Made by a program: the position numbers and the translations under genes | Notes under the pieces: model-generated | Told to the model about the DNA's origin: nothing | The model's input: only the letters and a program-made list of their open reading frames with translations | The model's database searches: none | Source: CBCPMX01 sp965120355 | GTDB lineage: Bacteria; Bacillota; Clostridia; Oscillospirales; Oscillospiraceae | Length of the DNA: 11,516 nucleotides | Assembly: GCA_965120355.1 (NCBI GenBank) | Contig: CBCPMX010000057.1 | Location: 1-11,516, forward strand | Direction: 5' to 3' | Part shown: in pieces, positions 1-7,115 of the stretch | How the letters are laid out: every line of letters starts with the position of its first letter | Position numbering within the stretch: position 1 is the first letter of the stretch

Positions 1-3
1 TTT

Positions 4-44
4 GGCGGCTTGCGTGCGGTCCACGCAGGCCGCCAGATATTTTT
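4..44 (+). terminator. Terminator-like hairpin just downstream of trpA
   Basis: Positions 4-16 and 22-34 are inverted repeats (GGCGGC, T, TGCGTG / CACGCA, G, GCCGCC) around a 5-nt loop. Read as plus-strand RNA the odd position is a U-G wobble, giving a continuous 13-bp stem, followed by AGATATTTTT. Read as minus-strand RNA the same position is a C-A mismatch, and the three bases seen after the stem are AAA, not a U-run. It therefore looks like an intrinsic terminator for a gene converging from the left, outside the window. It may also end or protect the trp transcript as a 3' hairpin. Confidence 0.5.
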
Positions 45-828
45 AGACTTCCATGGAGCGCAGCGCGGCCTTCATCTGCCGCACGTAGCTGCCCACCGGA
101 CCGGCCGCATCGCGGCCGTATTGGGCGACCAGTTTGACGATGGCCGAGCCGACAATGGCTCCGTCGCTGACAGCCGCCATGGCTTTGGCCTGTTCCGGTG
201 TGGAAATGCCGAACCCCACAGCACAGGGAATGGCCGGATTGGCCTGCTTCACCAAGGACACCATGGCGCCCACGTCGGTGGTGATGTTGGCGCGTACACC
301 GGTGACGCCCAGGGACGAGACACAGTAGACAAAGCCTTCGGCCTGCTGGGCAATGGCCTGAATGCGCTGCTGGGAGGTGGGGGCGATCATGCTGATCAGC
401 TCCAGCCCATGCGTGCGGCACTGGGGCGCAAACTCCTCCTTCTCCTCAAACGGCACGTCCGGCAGGATGATTCCCTGGACACCGGCTTCGGCGGCGGCAG
501 CCAGAAACCGCTGTGTGCCGTAAGAGAAGACCACGTTGGCGTAAGTCATGAACACCAGGGGGACAGAGACGGTCTGCCGCACCTTGCGCACCAGATCAAA
601 AATCTTGTCGGTGGTGACGCCGCCGGTGAGGGCGCGCAGGTTGGCTGCCTGGATCACCGGCCCCTCGGCGGTGGGATCAGAAAAGGGAATGCCAAGTTCA
701 ATCAGGTCTGCCCCGTTTTCTGCGGCGGCGTAGATCAGCTGTTCGGTGGTCTCCAAATCGGGATCGCCGCAGGTGAGAAACGGAATAAATGCCTTGCCGT
801 TTTGGAAGGCGTCGGAAATTTTAATCAT
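43..828 (-). CDS. trpA: Tryptophan synthase alpha subunit
   Basis: TrpA cleaves indole-3-glycerol phosphate to indole and glyceraldehyde-3-phosphate and channels indole to TrpB in the cytoplasmic alpha2-beta2 complex. The 261 residues match the usual length (about 260-270) for this TIM-barrel enzyme. The N-terminal FIPFLTCGDPD (residues 14-24) and ELGIPFSDP (44-52) are classic TrpA blocks, and Glu44 aligns with the catalytic Glu49 of the Salmonella enzyme. The usual second catalytic acid, Asp60 in SDPLADGP, is replaced by Glu55 in SDPTAEGP. SSLGVTGVR (171-179) and VGFGIST (204-210) are the phosphate-binding loops. The ATG overlaps the end of trpB by 8 nt with GGGAGG six bases upstream, implying translational coupling and matched subunit synthesis. 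It is the last gene of the operon and contains no tryptophan residue. Confidence 0.97.
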   Translation of the reverse strand: MIKISDAFQNGKAFIPFLTCGDPDLETTEQLIYAAAENGADLIELGIPFSDPTAEGPVIQAANLRALTGGVTTDKIFDLVRKVRQTVSVPLVFMTYANVVFSYGTQRFLAAAAEAGVQGIILPDVPFEEKEEFAPQCRTHGLELISMIAPTSQQRIQAIAQQAEGFVYCVSSLGVTGVRANITTDVGAMVSLVKQANPAIPCAVGFGISTPEQAKAMAAVSDGAIVGSAIVKLVAQYGRDAAGPVGSYVRQMKAALRSMEV

Positions 829-2005
829 GGAGATCCTCCCCTCTGTAGCGGGCGATGGCGGCGCAGTCCTTGTCGCCGCGGCCGGAGATGTTGATGACCA
901 GGATCTGCTCGGGGGACAGGGTCGGGGCCAGCTTCATGGCGTGGGCCACGGCATGGGCCGACTCGATGGCGGGAATGATGCCCTCGGTGCGGCTCATGTA
1001 CTCAAAGGCGCAGACCGCTTCTTCATCGGTGACGGGCACATATTCGGCCCGGCCGGTGTCGTGGAGCATGGCGTGCTCCGGACCAATGCCGGGGTAGTCC
1101 AGACCGGCAGAGATGGAGTAAACCGGGGCGATCTGGCCGTATTCGTCCTGACAGAAGTAGCTCTTCATCCCATGGAAGATGCCCAGACGGCCCGTGGCAA
1201 TGGTGGCTGCCGTTTCAAAGGTGTCCACACCGCGGCCCGCCGCTTCGCAGCCAATGAGCCGGACGGACGGATCGTCCAGAAAGTGATAGAACGCACCGAT
1301 GGCGTTGGAGCCGCCGCCCACGCAGGCCAGCACCACATCCGGCAGCCGGCCCTCCAGGGCTTGCAGCTGCGCTTTGATCTCCCTGGAAATGACGGCCTGG
1401 AAGTCCCGCACAATGGTGGGGAAGGGGTGCGGCCCCATGACGGAGCCGAGCACATAGTGGGTATCGGCGATGCGGCTGGTCCACTCCCGGAAGGTTTCAG
1501 AGACTGCGTCCTTCAGGGTGGCGGTGCCGGTGTCCACGGGGTGGACCTGCGCGCCCAGCAGGCGCATTTTGTAGACGTTCAGGGCCTGCCGTTCCGTGTC
1601 CTCCCGGCCCATGAAGACCTCGCATTCCATGCCCATGAGGGCGGCGGCAGTGGCGGTGGCCACGCCGTGCTGGCCGGCGCCGGTTTCGGCGATGACCCGG
1701 GTCTTGCCCATTTTCTTCGCCAGCAGGCACTGGCCCAGGGCGTTGTTGACCTTGTGTGCGCCGGTGTGGTTCAGGTCCTCCCGCTTGAGATAGATCTTTG
1801 CGCCGCCAAGGTCCTCGGTCATGCGCTGTGCAAAGTACAGCCGGGAGGGGCGGCCTGCGTAGTTGTGGAACAGCTCGGTCAGTTCCCGGTTGAACGCCGG
1901 ATCCTCTTTGAAGTGGTGATAGGCTTCTTCCAGTTCCATGACGGCATTCATCAGGGTCTCGGGAATGTATTGCCCGCCGTGGATGCCAAATCGTCCCTTG
2001 GACAT
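821..2005 (-). CDS. trpB: Tryptophan synthase beta subunit
   Basis: TrpB is the PLP-dependent beta-replacement enzyme that condenses indole with L-serine to give L-tryptophan. The 394 residues match the TrpB1 type that partners with TrpA. HTGAHKVNN (residues 80-88) carries the PLP-binding Lys85; AETGAGQHG (106-114) supplies the catalytic Glu107; the GGGSNA phosphate loop is at 230-235; PAIESAHA (345-352) and SGRGDKD (374-380) are the usual C-terminal cofactor and cation-site blocks. The start is well set: AAGGAGG sits 7-8 bases before the ATG. It is separated from trpF by 336 nt holding a gene remnant, unlike the other trp junctions, but lies on the same strand with no convincing terminator in between. 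It should be co-transcribed under the T-box leader, although an internal promoter cannot be excluded. Confidence 0.98.
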   Translation of the reverse strand: MSKGRFGIHGGQYIPETLMNAVMELEEAYHHFKEDPAFNRELTELFHNYAGRPSRLYFAQRMTEDLGGAKIYLKREDLNHTGAHKVNNALGQCLLAKKMGKTRVIAETGAGQHGVATATAAALMGMECEVFMGREDTERQALNVYKMRLLGAQVHPVDTGTATLKDAVSETFREWTSRIADTHYVLGSVMGPHPFPTIVRDFQAVISREIKAQLQALEGRLPDVVLACVGGGSNAIGAFYHFLDDPSVRLIGCEAAGRGVDTFETAATIATGRLGIFHGMKSYFCQDEYGQIAPVYSISAGLDYPGIGPEHAMLHDTGRAEYVPVTDEEAVCAFEYMSRTEGIIPAIESAHAVAHAMKLAPTLSPEQILVINISGRGDKDCAAIARYRGEDLHD

Positions 2006-2028
2006 GGGAATTCCTCCTTATATGGTAG

Positions 2029-2295
2029 TCAGACGGCCCAGATTTCGGTTTCGGTTTGGAAAATGCCCTGGCCGTCGTTGAGTTTGTGTAATTGGCAATG
2101 GCACCGGGATTCGTATTCTGCAACGATTTGCTCGAAATGGGGGTATTTTGTCAGGAATCTGCTGTAGTGCGGCAGAATTTGCAGCTCAGTCAGCCCCATA
2201 CCAGACAAATCAGTCAGACCGACGGTGTCGTTCATCTGCGGCTCAAAGCAGTCGATGATGGCGATCGTTTGCCCGGCCCTATCCCTGGGAGACAA
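2029..2295 (-). pseudogene. Remnant of an S51-type peptidase (PepE-like) C-terminus
   Basis: An 88-codon frame fills most of the trpF-trpB gap. Its block GMGLTELQILPHY, followed about 40 residues later by KLNDGQGIF, resembles the C-terminal end of peptidase S51/dipeptidase E-like proteins (class I glutamine-amidotransferase fold), which carry GLGL...PHY and a DGQ/DKQ-type tail. The nucleophile-Ser half of the family (normally 200 or more residues) is absent: trpF ends 46 nt upstream of the frame. The only starts are TTG at 2295 or ATG at 2235, and neither has a recognisable ribosome binding site. The stretch also looks less GC-rich than the trp genes. I read it as a decayed insertion in the operon. 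The family call is from memory of the motif pattern, so a small functional orphan protein remains possible. Confidence 0.5.
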
Positions 2296-2341
2296 CGCTT
2301 TTCAGGGAAAAGGCCAGTGGATACCTTCTGCTCTGTGTAGC

Positions 2342-2947
2342 CTATTCGGCTCTGGCAGCCTGGACAGCTGCCAGAATTTTTGCCGGGTCCTTTTGCTTTG
2401 CTGTTTCTACACCGCTGGAAATGTCCAGGCCGAACGGGTGGAGCTGCCGGATCGCTTCCGGAATGTTCTCCGGCGTCAGGCCGCCGGCCAGGAGGAAGGG
2501 GCGCGTGACGCCGCCTGCCAGAGACCAGTCAAAGGCGCGCCCAGTGCCATAGCCATTGTCCAGGACCACCAGATCGGCGCTGGAGCTGCCGGCTGCTGCC
2601 AGGTCGGCTTCAGACCGGATGCGGAAGGCCTTCCAGACTGGCTTGCCGCAGGTCCGGGCGCGGAGAGCGGCGATATAGGCTTCGTCTTCATGGCCGTGGA
2701 GCTGGGCGACGGAGATGGTTCCTGCGTTTTGCAGAGCCGCTACGGTCTCCACAGGCTGATCCACGAAGACGCCCACCGGCGTGATGGCCGGATCCAGACT
2801 TGCCGTCAGGGTGCGGACCTGGGCGGGGGTGACACAGCGGTGGCTTTTGGGAAAGTTGAGGACAAACCCGCAGTAGTCCGGCCTGGCTGCGTTGACGGCT
2901 GCGATGTCCCGGAGCTGGAACAGACCGCAGATTTTGATTTTTGTCAT
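2342..2947 (-). CDS. trpF: Phosphoribosylanthranilate isomerase
   Basis: TrpF catalyses the Amadori rearrangement of N-(5'-phosphoribosyl)anthranilate to the CdRP substrate of TrpC. The 201 residues are typical for a stand-alone TIM-barrel TrpF. KIKICGL at residues 3-9 contains the catalytic base Cys7; FVLNFPKSHR (28-37) is the usual strand-2 block; QLHGHE is at 82-87; Asp130 in VVLDNGYGTGRAFDW is the expected general acid; LAGGLTPENI (153-162) and GLDISSGVE (173-181) form the phosphate-binding end. Its ATG overlaps the trpC stop by 4 nt (ATGA), with GAGG seven bases upstream, so it is probably translationally coupled to trpC. It is followed not by trpB but by a 336-nt non-essential-looking stretch. 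Confidence 0.96.
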   Translation of the reverse strand: MTKIKICGLFQLRDIAAVNAARPDYCGFVLNFPKSHRCVTPAQVRTLTASLDPAITPVGVFVDQPVETVAALQNAGTISVAQLHGHEDEAYIAALRARTCGKPVWKAFRIRSEADLAAAGSSSADLVVLDNGYGTGRAFDWSLAGGVTRPFLLAGGLTPENIPEAIRQLHPFGLDISSGVETAKQKDPAKILAAVQAARAE

Positions 2948-3741
2948 TTTGCGGCCTCGCGCAGCTGCGCCAGCAGCGCTTTTTTGTCTTTGGCCCGCAT
3001 GAGCACTTCACCCATGAGCACTGCGTCCGCACCGATCTGCCGCAGGGCTTTGATGTCGGCGGGGCCGGTGACGCCGCTCTCGGCCACATACAGGGTATCC
3101 GCCGGAATGCGGTCCCGGAGACGCGCGGCGTTGGTGAAGTCTACGGAGAAATCGTGCAAATTGCGGTTGTTGACGCCAATGATCTTCGCGCCGGCGGCCA
3201 GGGCACTGTCAATTTCTTCTGGCGTGTGAGCCTCTACCAGCGCGTCCATACCCAGCTCCTGGCAGATACCCAGGTAGGTTTCCAAGGTTTTGGTGTCCAG
3301 CAGAGCGCAGATCAGCAGCACTGCGTTGGCTCCCAGGACTGCCGCTTCATAGATCTGATAGGCATCCACAGTGAAATCCTTGCGCAGCATGGGCAGATTA
3401 CAGTGGGTGCGGATGTCCATGAAAATTTTGTCGGAGCCCTGGAACCACTTGGGTTCCGTCAGGCAGGAGATGCAGTCTGCTCCGGCGTCCGCATAGTCCG
3501 CGGCAATGCGCAGGTAGTCAAATTCCGGGTCAATAACCCCCTTGGAGGGGGATGCCTTTTTCACTTCGCAGATAAAGGCCATGGCCGGCCCCGCCAGGGC
3601 GCTGCGGAATCCGCCGGAATTGCGCGTCTTGGCCACAGCCAGAGCGGCGGAACGCATATAATCGGTAGAGAAAAATTCCTTGTCCTCGGCCACCCGCTGG
3701 CGGGCATGGGCAGCGATGGTGTCTAAAATACTGCGTGCCAT
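2944..3741 (-). CDS. trpC: Indole-3-glycerol-phosphate synthase
   Basis: TrpC performs the decarboxylating ring closure of CdRP to indole-3-glycerol phosphate. It is mono-functional here (265 residues, the normal size), not fused to TrpF as in enteric bacteria. Conserved active-site residues are visible: CEVKKASPSKG (59-68) with Glu59 and Lys61; MLRKDF (118-123) with Lys121; LVEAHT with Glu170; GVNNRNL (189-195) with Asn191; and AESGV (220-224) with Ser222. The C-terminal VLMGEVLMRA closes the phosphate-binding barrel. The ATG lies 9 nt after the trpD stop and uses GAGGTGATCCA, with the Shine-Dalgarno overlapping the trpD end; trpF then overlaps its stop by 4 nt. Confidence 0.97.
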   Translation of the reverse strand: MARSILDTIAAHARQRVAEDKEFFSTDYMRSAALAVAKTRNSGGFRSALAGPAMAFICEVKKASPSKGVIDPEFDYLRIAADYADAGADCISCLTEPKWFQGSDKIFMDIRTHCNLPMLRKDFTVDAYQIYEAAVLGANAVLLICALLDTKTLETYLGICQELGMDALVEAHTPEEIDSALAAGAKIIGVNNRNLHDFSVDFTNAARLRDRIPADTLYVAESGVTGPADIKALRQIGADAVLMGEVLMRAKDKKALLAQLREAAK

Positions 3742-3750
3742 TGGATCACC

Positions 3751-4761
3751 TCATTCGTTGGAGGCCTGAATAAAGGCCTCCAGTTTGTTTAGGGCCGCGC
3801 CGGTGTCCAGCAGGGACTCCGCCAGCTTGACGCCTTCGGCGATGGAGTCCGCCTTGCCGCCCAGATAAATGGCCGCGCCGGCGTTGAGACAGACGGCCTG
3901 CCGCTTGGGGCCGCGATCCACGCCCTGGAGAATTGCGCGGGTAATGGCGGCGTTTTCCGCAGGTGTGCCGCCCACCAGAGCCTCCTTATCACAGGGGGTA
4001 TAGCCGAACTCTTCGGGATGCAGGACATAAGTCCGGAAGCTGCTGCCGGAAAATTCGCAGACGGTGGTGGGGGCGGACATGGAGATTTCGTCCAGTTTGT
4101 CCTGCCCGTAAACAACCAGGCCCCGTTTGACGCCCAGGTTAGCCATGACGCGGGCCAGGGGCTCCACCAGCGCCTCCTCATAGACGCCCATCAGCTCCAG
4201 ATTGGCGCCGGTCGGGTTGGAGAGCGGGCCGAGAATGTTGAACACGGTGCGAATGCCCAAGGCTTTGCGCACCGGGGCCACATACTTCATGGAGATGTGA
4301 TAGTTCTGGGCGAACAGGAAACAGATGTGCAGCTCCTGCAGCAGTTTGGCGCTTTTTTCAGGAGGCAGGGTGATGTTGACGCCCAGGGCCTCCAGGCAGT
4401 CTGCCGCGCCGCATTTGGAGGAGGCCGCCCGATTGCCGTGTTTGGCCACTGGAATCCCTGCGGCGGCAATGACCATGGAGGAGGTGGTGGAGATGTTGAA
4501 GGAGTTGGCCCCGTCGCCGCCGGTGCCCACGATCTCCAGCGCGTCCAGATTGTGCAGCAGGCGTACGCAGTGGGCCCGCATGGAGGCGGCGCAGGCGGTA
4601 ATTTCGTCAATGGTCTCGCCCTTCATAGCCAGGGCGGTGAGGAAAGCGGACATCTGAATGTCGCTGGCCTTGCCGTCCATAATTTCATCCATGACGGCCA
4701 CGGCGGTTTCGTAGGAGAGGTCCTGTTTATTGGCTAACTGGATAATCGCTTCACGAATCAT
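3751..4761 (-). CDS. trpD: Anthranilate phosphoribosyltransferase
   Basis: TrpD transfers the phosphoribosyl group from PRPP to anthranilate. The 336 residues are the usual size of a stand-alone type III-fold phosphoribosyltransferase, with no TrpG fusion. Key blocks are present: GTGGDG (79-84) followed by NSFNIST, the PRPP pyrophosphate loop; KHGNR (107-111) and SSKCGAAD (114-121); PVRKALGIRT (163-172), carrying the anthranilate-binding Arg165; NILGPLSNP (175-183); and the metal-binding DE pair at 224-225. The ATG overlaps the trpG 3' end by 11 nt and has TAGGAGG eight bases upstream, so the genes are probably coupled. No tryptophan codons occur in it. Confidence 0.97.
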   Translation of the reverse strand: MIREAIIQLANKQDLSYETAVAVMDEIMDGKASDIQMSAFLTALAMKGETIDEITACAASMRAHCVRLLHNLDALEIVGTGGDGANSFNISTTSSMVIAAAGIPVAKHGNRAASSKCGAADCLEALGVNITLPPEKSAKLLQELHICFLFAQNYHISMKYVAPVRKALGIRTVFNILGPLSNPTGANLELMGVYEEALVEPLARVMANLGVKRGLVVYGQDKLDEISMSAPTTVCEFSGSSFRTYVLHPEEFGYTPCDKEALVGGTPAENAAITRAILQGVDRGPKRQAVCLNAGAAIYLGGKADSIAEGVKLAESLLDTGAALNKLEAFIQASNE

Positions 4762-5332
4762 GAGAAATACCTCCTAAAAAATTTTTGAGGATCTGCGGAC
4801 CGTCCGGTGTCAGAATGGACTCCGGATGGAACTGCAGGCCATAGATGGGGTAGTCCCGGTGCTGGACCGCCATAACCTCGCCGTCATCAGTTTGGGCGAT
4901 GCATTGTAAACAGTCGGGGAGGGTGTCCGCCACAGCGGCCAGAGAGTGATAGCGGGCCACGGGAATTTTCTGCGGCAGACCGGCGAACAGGGGACTGGAA
5001 GTGTCCAGTGTGGCCGGAGACTGTTTGCCGTGCATCAGCGCTTTGGCATAAGAGACTGTGGCGCCAAAGGCTTCACAGATGGCCTGGTGGCCCAGGCAGA
5101 CGCCCAGAATGGGGCGTTTTCCGGCAAAATACCGGATGGCGTCGATGCAGAATCCGGCGTCTGCCGGGCGGCCCGGACCGGGAGACAGGAGCAGGCAGTC
5201 GGGATGCAGGGCCTCCATTTCCTCCGGCGGCATGGCGTCATTGCGAATGACGGTGATCTCCGGGGTGATGGCGCCCACCAGCTGATAGAGGTTATAAGAA
5301 AAGCTGTCGTAATTGTCAATGAGCAGGATCAT
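4751..5332 (-). CDS. trpG: Anthranilate synthase glutamine amidotransferase subunit
   Basis: This is the class I glutaminase that delivers ammonia to TrpE for anthranilate synthesis; the same subunit can also serve p-aminobenzoate synthesis (PabA) in some Firmicutes. I place the start at the ATG at 5332, giving 193 residues beginning with ILLIDNYDSFSYN as in the family. The frame stays open a further 21 codons upstream, but that extension reads out of trpE, and AGGAGG lies seven bases before 5332. SPGPGRP (50-56) is the oxyanion loop; GVCLGHQ (77-83) carries the nucleophile Cys79; QFHPES (167-172) supplies His169 and Glu171. The start overlaps the trpE stop as ATGA and the end overlaps trpD by 11 nt. 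Confidence 0.96.
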   Translation of the reverse strand: MILLIDNYDSFSYNLYQLVGAITPEITVIRNDAMPPEEMEALHPDCLLLSPGPGRPADAGFCIDAIRYFAGKRPILGVCLGHQAICEAFGATVSYAKALMHGKQSPATLDTSSPLFAGLPQKIPVARYHSLAAVADTLPDCLQCIAQTDDGEVMAVQHRDYPIYGLQFHPESILTPDGPQILKNFLGGISHDS

Positions 5333-6804
5333 AGAAAATCCTCCTGTTCTGCCAGTTCCAGAGCCGTGACCACGGCCTGGGATTTGTTGATACACTCCTG
5401 ATATTCGTTCTCCGGTACCGAGTCGGCCACAATGCCTGCACCGGAGCGGATAAACACCTTGCCATTTTTCTGGAACACCAGGCGGATGGCGATGCAGGTG
5501 TCCAGATTTCCGGTGAAGTCCAGATAGCCGATGGCGCCGCCATAAACGCCCCGTTTATTGTTTTCCAGGTCGTTGATGATCTGGCAGGCCCGCAGCTTTG
5601 GCGCGCCGGAGAGGGTACCCGCCGGCAGGACGGCATTGACGGCATCCAGGGCGGTTTTATCCTGGCGCAGAACGCCGCGCACGGTGGAGCCAATGTGCAT
5701 GACATGGGAGAAGCGTTCAATGGACAGGTATTTTTCCACTTGCACCGAGTTGAATTCGGAGATTTTCCCGATGTCGTTCCGGCCAAGATCCACCAGCATG
5801 TTGTGTTCCGCCAGTTCCTTGGGGTCGTGGAGCAGGTCTTCTTCCAGGGCTTGATCCTCTGCCTCTGTTTTGCCGCGGGGGCGGGTGCCAGCCAGGGGAA
5901 AGGTGTGCAGAATGCCATCTTCCAGCTTGACCAGAGTTTCCGGGGAAGCGCCGGCCAGCTCCATATCGTCGCTGGAGAAATAGAACATGTACGGCGATGG
6001 ATTGGTGGTTCGCAGAACCCGGTAGGCGTTGAGCAGGCTGCCCTCGTAATCAGCCTCCAGACGGTTGGACAGCACCACCTGGAAGATGTCGCCCTCCCGG
6101 ATGTGTGCCTTGGCCTGTTCCACCATGGCGCAGTAGGCGTCCTTGTCAAACAGCGCCCGCATGGGGGAGGTGCGCCGCCCCGGCCGGTCCGGCTGGGGCT
6201 GGCCGTGGAGAATCAGATCGGCCATCTGGCGCAGTGTCATGACCGCCCGGTTATAGCTGGTGTCCAGCTCGTCAGTACGGGCGTTGGCGATGAGCAGAAT
6301 TTTCTGCCGGAAGTTGTCGAAGCAGATGACTTTGTCAAACAGCATCAGATCCACGTCTTTGAAGCCTTCCACATCCTCGGCGTCCAGCCGCAGGGTGGGC
6401 TCGGCATATTTGAGGTAGTCATAGCTGAAATATCCCACCAGTCCGCCGGTGAAGGTGGGAAAGCCCTCGAGCCGGGGAGCGCGGTTGTCTTCGATGACCT
6501 GGCGGATATAGCTGCCGGGATCGTCGGTCTGGAGGGTGATGGTGGTACCGGCTGTGAGTTTCAAAATGCCGTTGGAACATGTCAGCTCCATGGTGGGGTC
6601 GTAGCCCAGAAAGGTGTAGCGGCCCCATTTTTCACTGTCCGCGGCGCTCTCGAGCATATAGCAGTGGTGGCTGACGTTTTTCAGGATCTTCAGAACCTGA
6701 ATGGGCGTCGCCACATCGGCGAAAATCTCCATACACAGGGGAATGGTGCGGTACCGGCCCCCAGCGGCCAGTGTCCTGGCCTCTTCCAATGTCGGATGGA
6801 TCAT
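5329..6804 (-). CDS. trpE: Anthranilate synthase component I
   Basis: TrpE converts chorismate plus ammonia (from TrpG) to anthranilate, the committed step. The 491 residues are normal for a stand-alone TrpE. The N-terminal MLESAADSEKWGRYTFLG (residues 50-66) corresponds to the LLES feedback block that binds tryptophan, so allosteric inhibition is expected. The chorismate-binding domain shows PLAGTRPRG (303-311), DLGRNDIG (339-346), HIGSTVRG (370-377), LPAGTLSGAPK (393-403) and GAGIVADS (455-462), including the acidic residues that bind magnesium. The ATG at 6804 has AAGGAGG about eight bases upstream, immediately after the U-run of the leader terminator. It is the first gene of the operon, so its transcription depends on T-box antitermination. 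PabB is a homologue, but the full trp context makes TrpE the clear call. Confidence 0.97.
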   Translation of the reverse strand: MIHPTLEEARTLAAGGRYRTIPLCMEIFADVATPIQVLKILKNVSHHCYMLESAADSEKWGRYTFLGYDPTMELTCSNGILKLTAGTTITLQTDDPGSYIRQVIEDNRAPRLEGFPTFTGGLVGYFSYDYLKYAEPTLRLDAEDVEGFKDVDLMLFDKVICFDNFRQKILLIANARTDELDTSYNRAVMTLRQMADLILHGQPQPDRPGRRTSPMRALFDKDAYCAMVEQAKAHIREGDIFQVVLSNRLEADYEGSLLNAYRVLRTTNPSPYMFYFSSDDMELAGASPETLVKLEDGILHTFPLAGTRPRGKTEAEDQALEEDLLHDPKELAEHNMLVDLGRNDIGKISEFNSVQVEKYLSIERFSHVMHIGSTVRGVLRQDKTALDAVNAVLPAGTLSGAPKLRACQIINDLENNKRGVYGGAIGYLDFTGNLDTCIAIRLVFQKNGKVFIRSGAGIVADSVPENEYQECINKSQAVVTALELAEQEDFL

Positions 6805-6821
6805 AACAGCTTCCTCCTTAC

Positions 6822-7109
6822 AGACAAAACAAAAAACCCGTCCCTGACAAAACTGTCAAGGACGGGAGAATACACCCGCGGTGCCACCTTGATTTGCGCC
6901 GATGCGCACGCTTATCGGAATACCAACATATTCCCGGCAACTGACGTATGCCCGCACGTCGCGGAATACTCGGCGGAAGTCCGCCTTTGACCGCGCCCTC
7001 AGTGGTCCATTTGCCAGGCCGTGTTCCTGCCGGCTTTTCAGCGCCGCCGGCTCTCTGTGAGGTCGTATCCTGACGTTATCTCCACGTCATAGGTTTGAAT
7101 TATGAACTT
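6822..7109 (-). promoter_or_regulatory. Tryptophan T-box riboswitch leader of trpE
   Basis: This roughly 290-nt leader senses uncharged tRNA-Trp. The T-box sequence AAGGTGGCACCGCGG is at 6890-6876. AAGG and GCGGG from it can pair with CCUU and CCCGU in the 5' arm of the terminator to form the antiterminator with a UGGCACC bulge. UGGC complements a GCCA tRNA end, as expected for the G discriminator of bacterial tRNA-Trp. Stem I shows AGAGAG at 7056-7051 and an apical GCCGGC/GCCGGC helix (7051-7046, 7034-7029). UGG at 7009-7007, followed by A, is the best specifier codon (Trp). Local hairpins at 6985-6972, 6934-6917 and 6908-6895 fit the Stem II/III region. This region accounts for the whole gap between the HD gene and trpE. 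Confidence 0.93.
6831..6866 (-). terminator. Regulated intrinsic terminator of the trp T-box leader
   Basis: On the minus strand, CCCGTCCTTGACA (6866-6854) pairs with TGTCAGGGACGGG (6849-6837) around a GTTT loop, giving 13 bp with one G-U wobble. TTTTTTGTTTTG follows immediately. The 5' arm of this stem is also the 3' arm of the antiterminator, so the two folds exclude each other. It lies about 27 nt before the trpE start. Confidence 0.93.
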
Positions 7110-7115
7110 GCATCT

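Noticed and set aside
746..2167. A 473-codon plus-strand open frame running opposite trpB
   Set aside because: It is the antisense shadow of the GC-rich trpB gene: it shows no family motif, no ribosome binding site, and low-complexity Gly/His/Ala-rich content.
2296..2341. CTTTTCCCTGAAAAG hairpin after trpF as a terminator
   Set aside because: The stem is short and AT-rich with no U-tract; it would not stop transcription before trpB.
5333..5395. A 21-codon N-terminal extension of TrpG
   Set aside because: The extension reads out of the trpE coding end, has no family similarity, and the internal ATG has a proper AGGAGG and the ATGA overlap.
5695..6990. A 431-codon plus-strand open frame opposite trpE and the T-box
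   Set aside because: It runs through the trpE antisense and into the riboswitch, with no recognisable domain; it is a codon-bias shadow.
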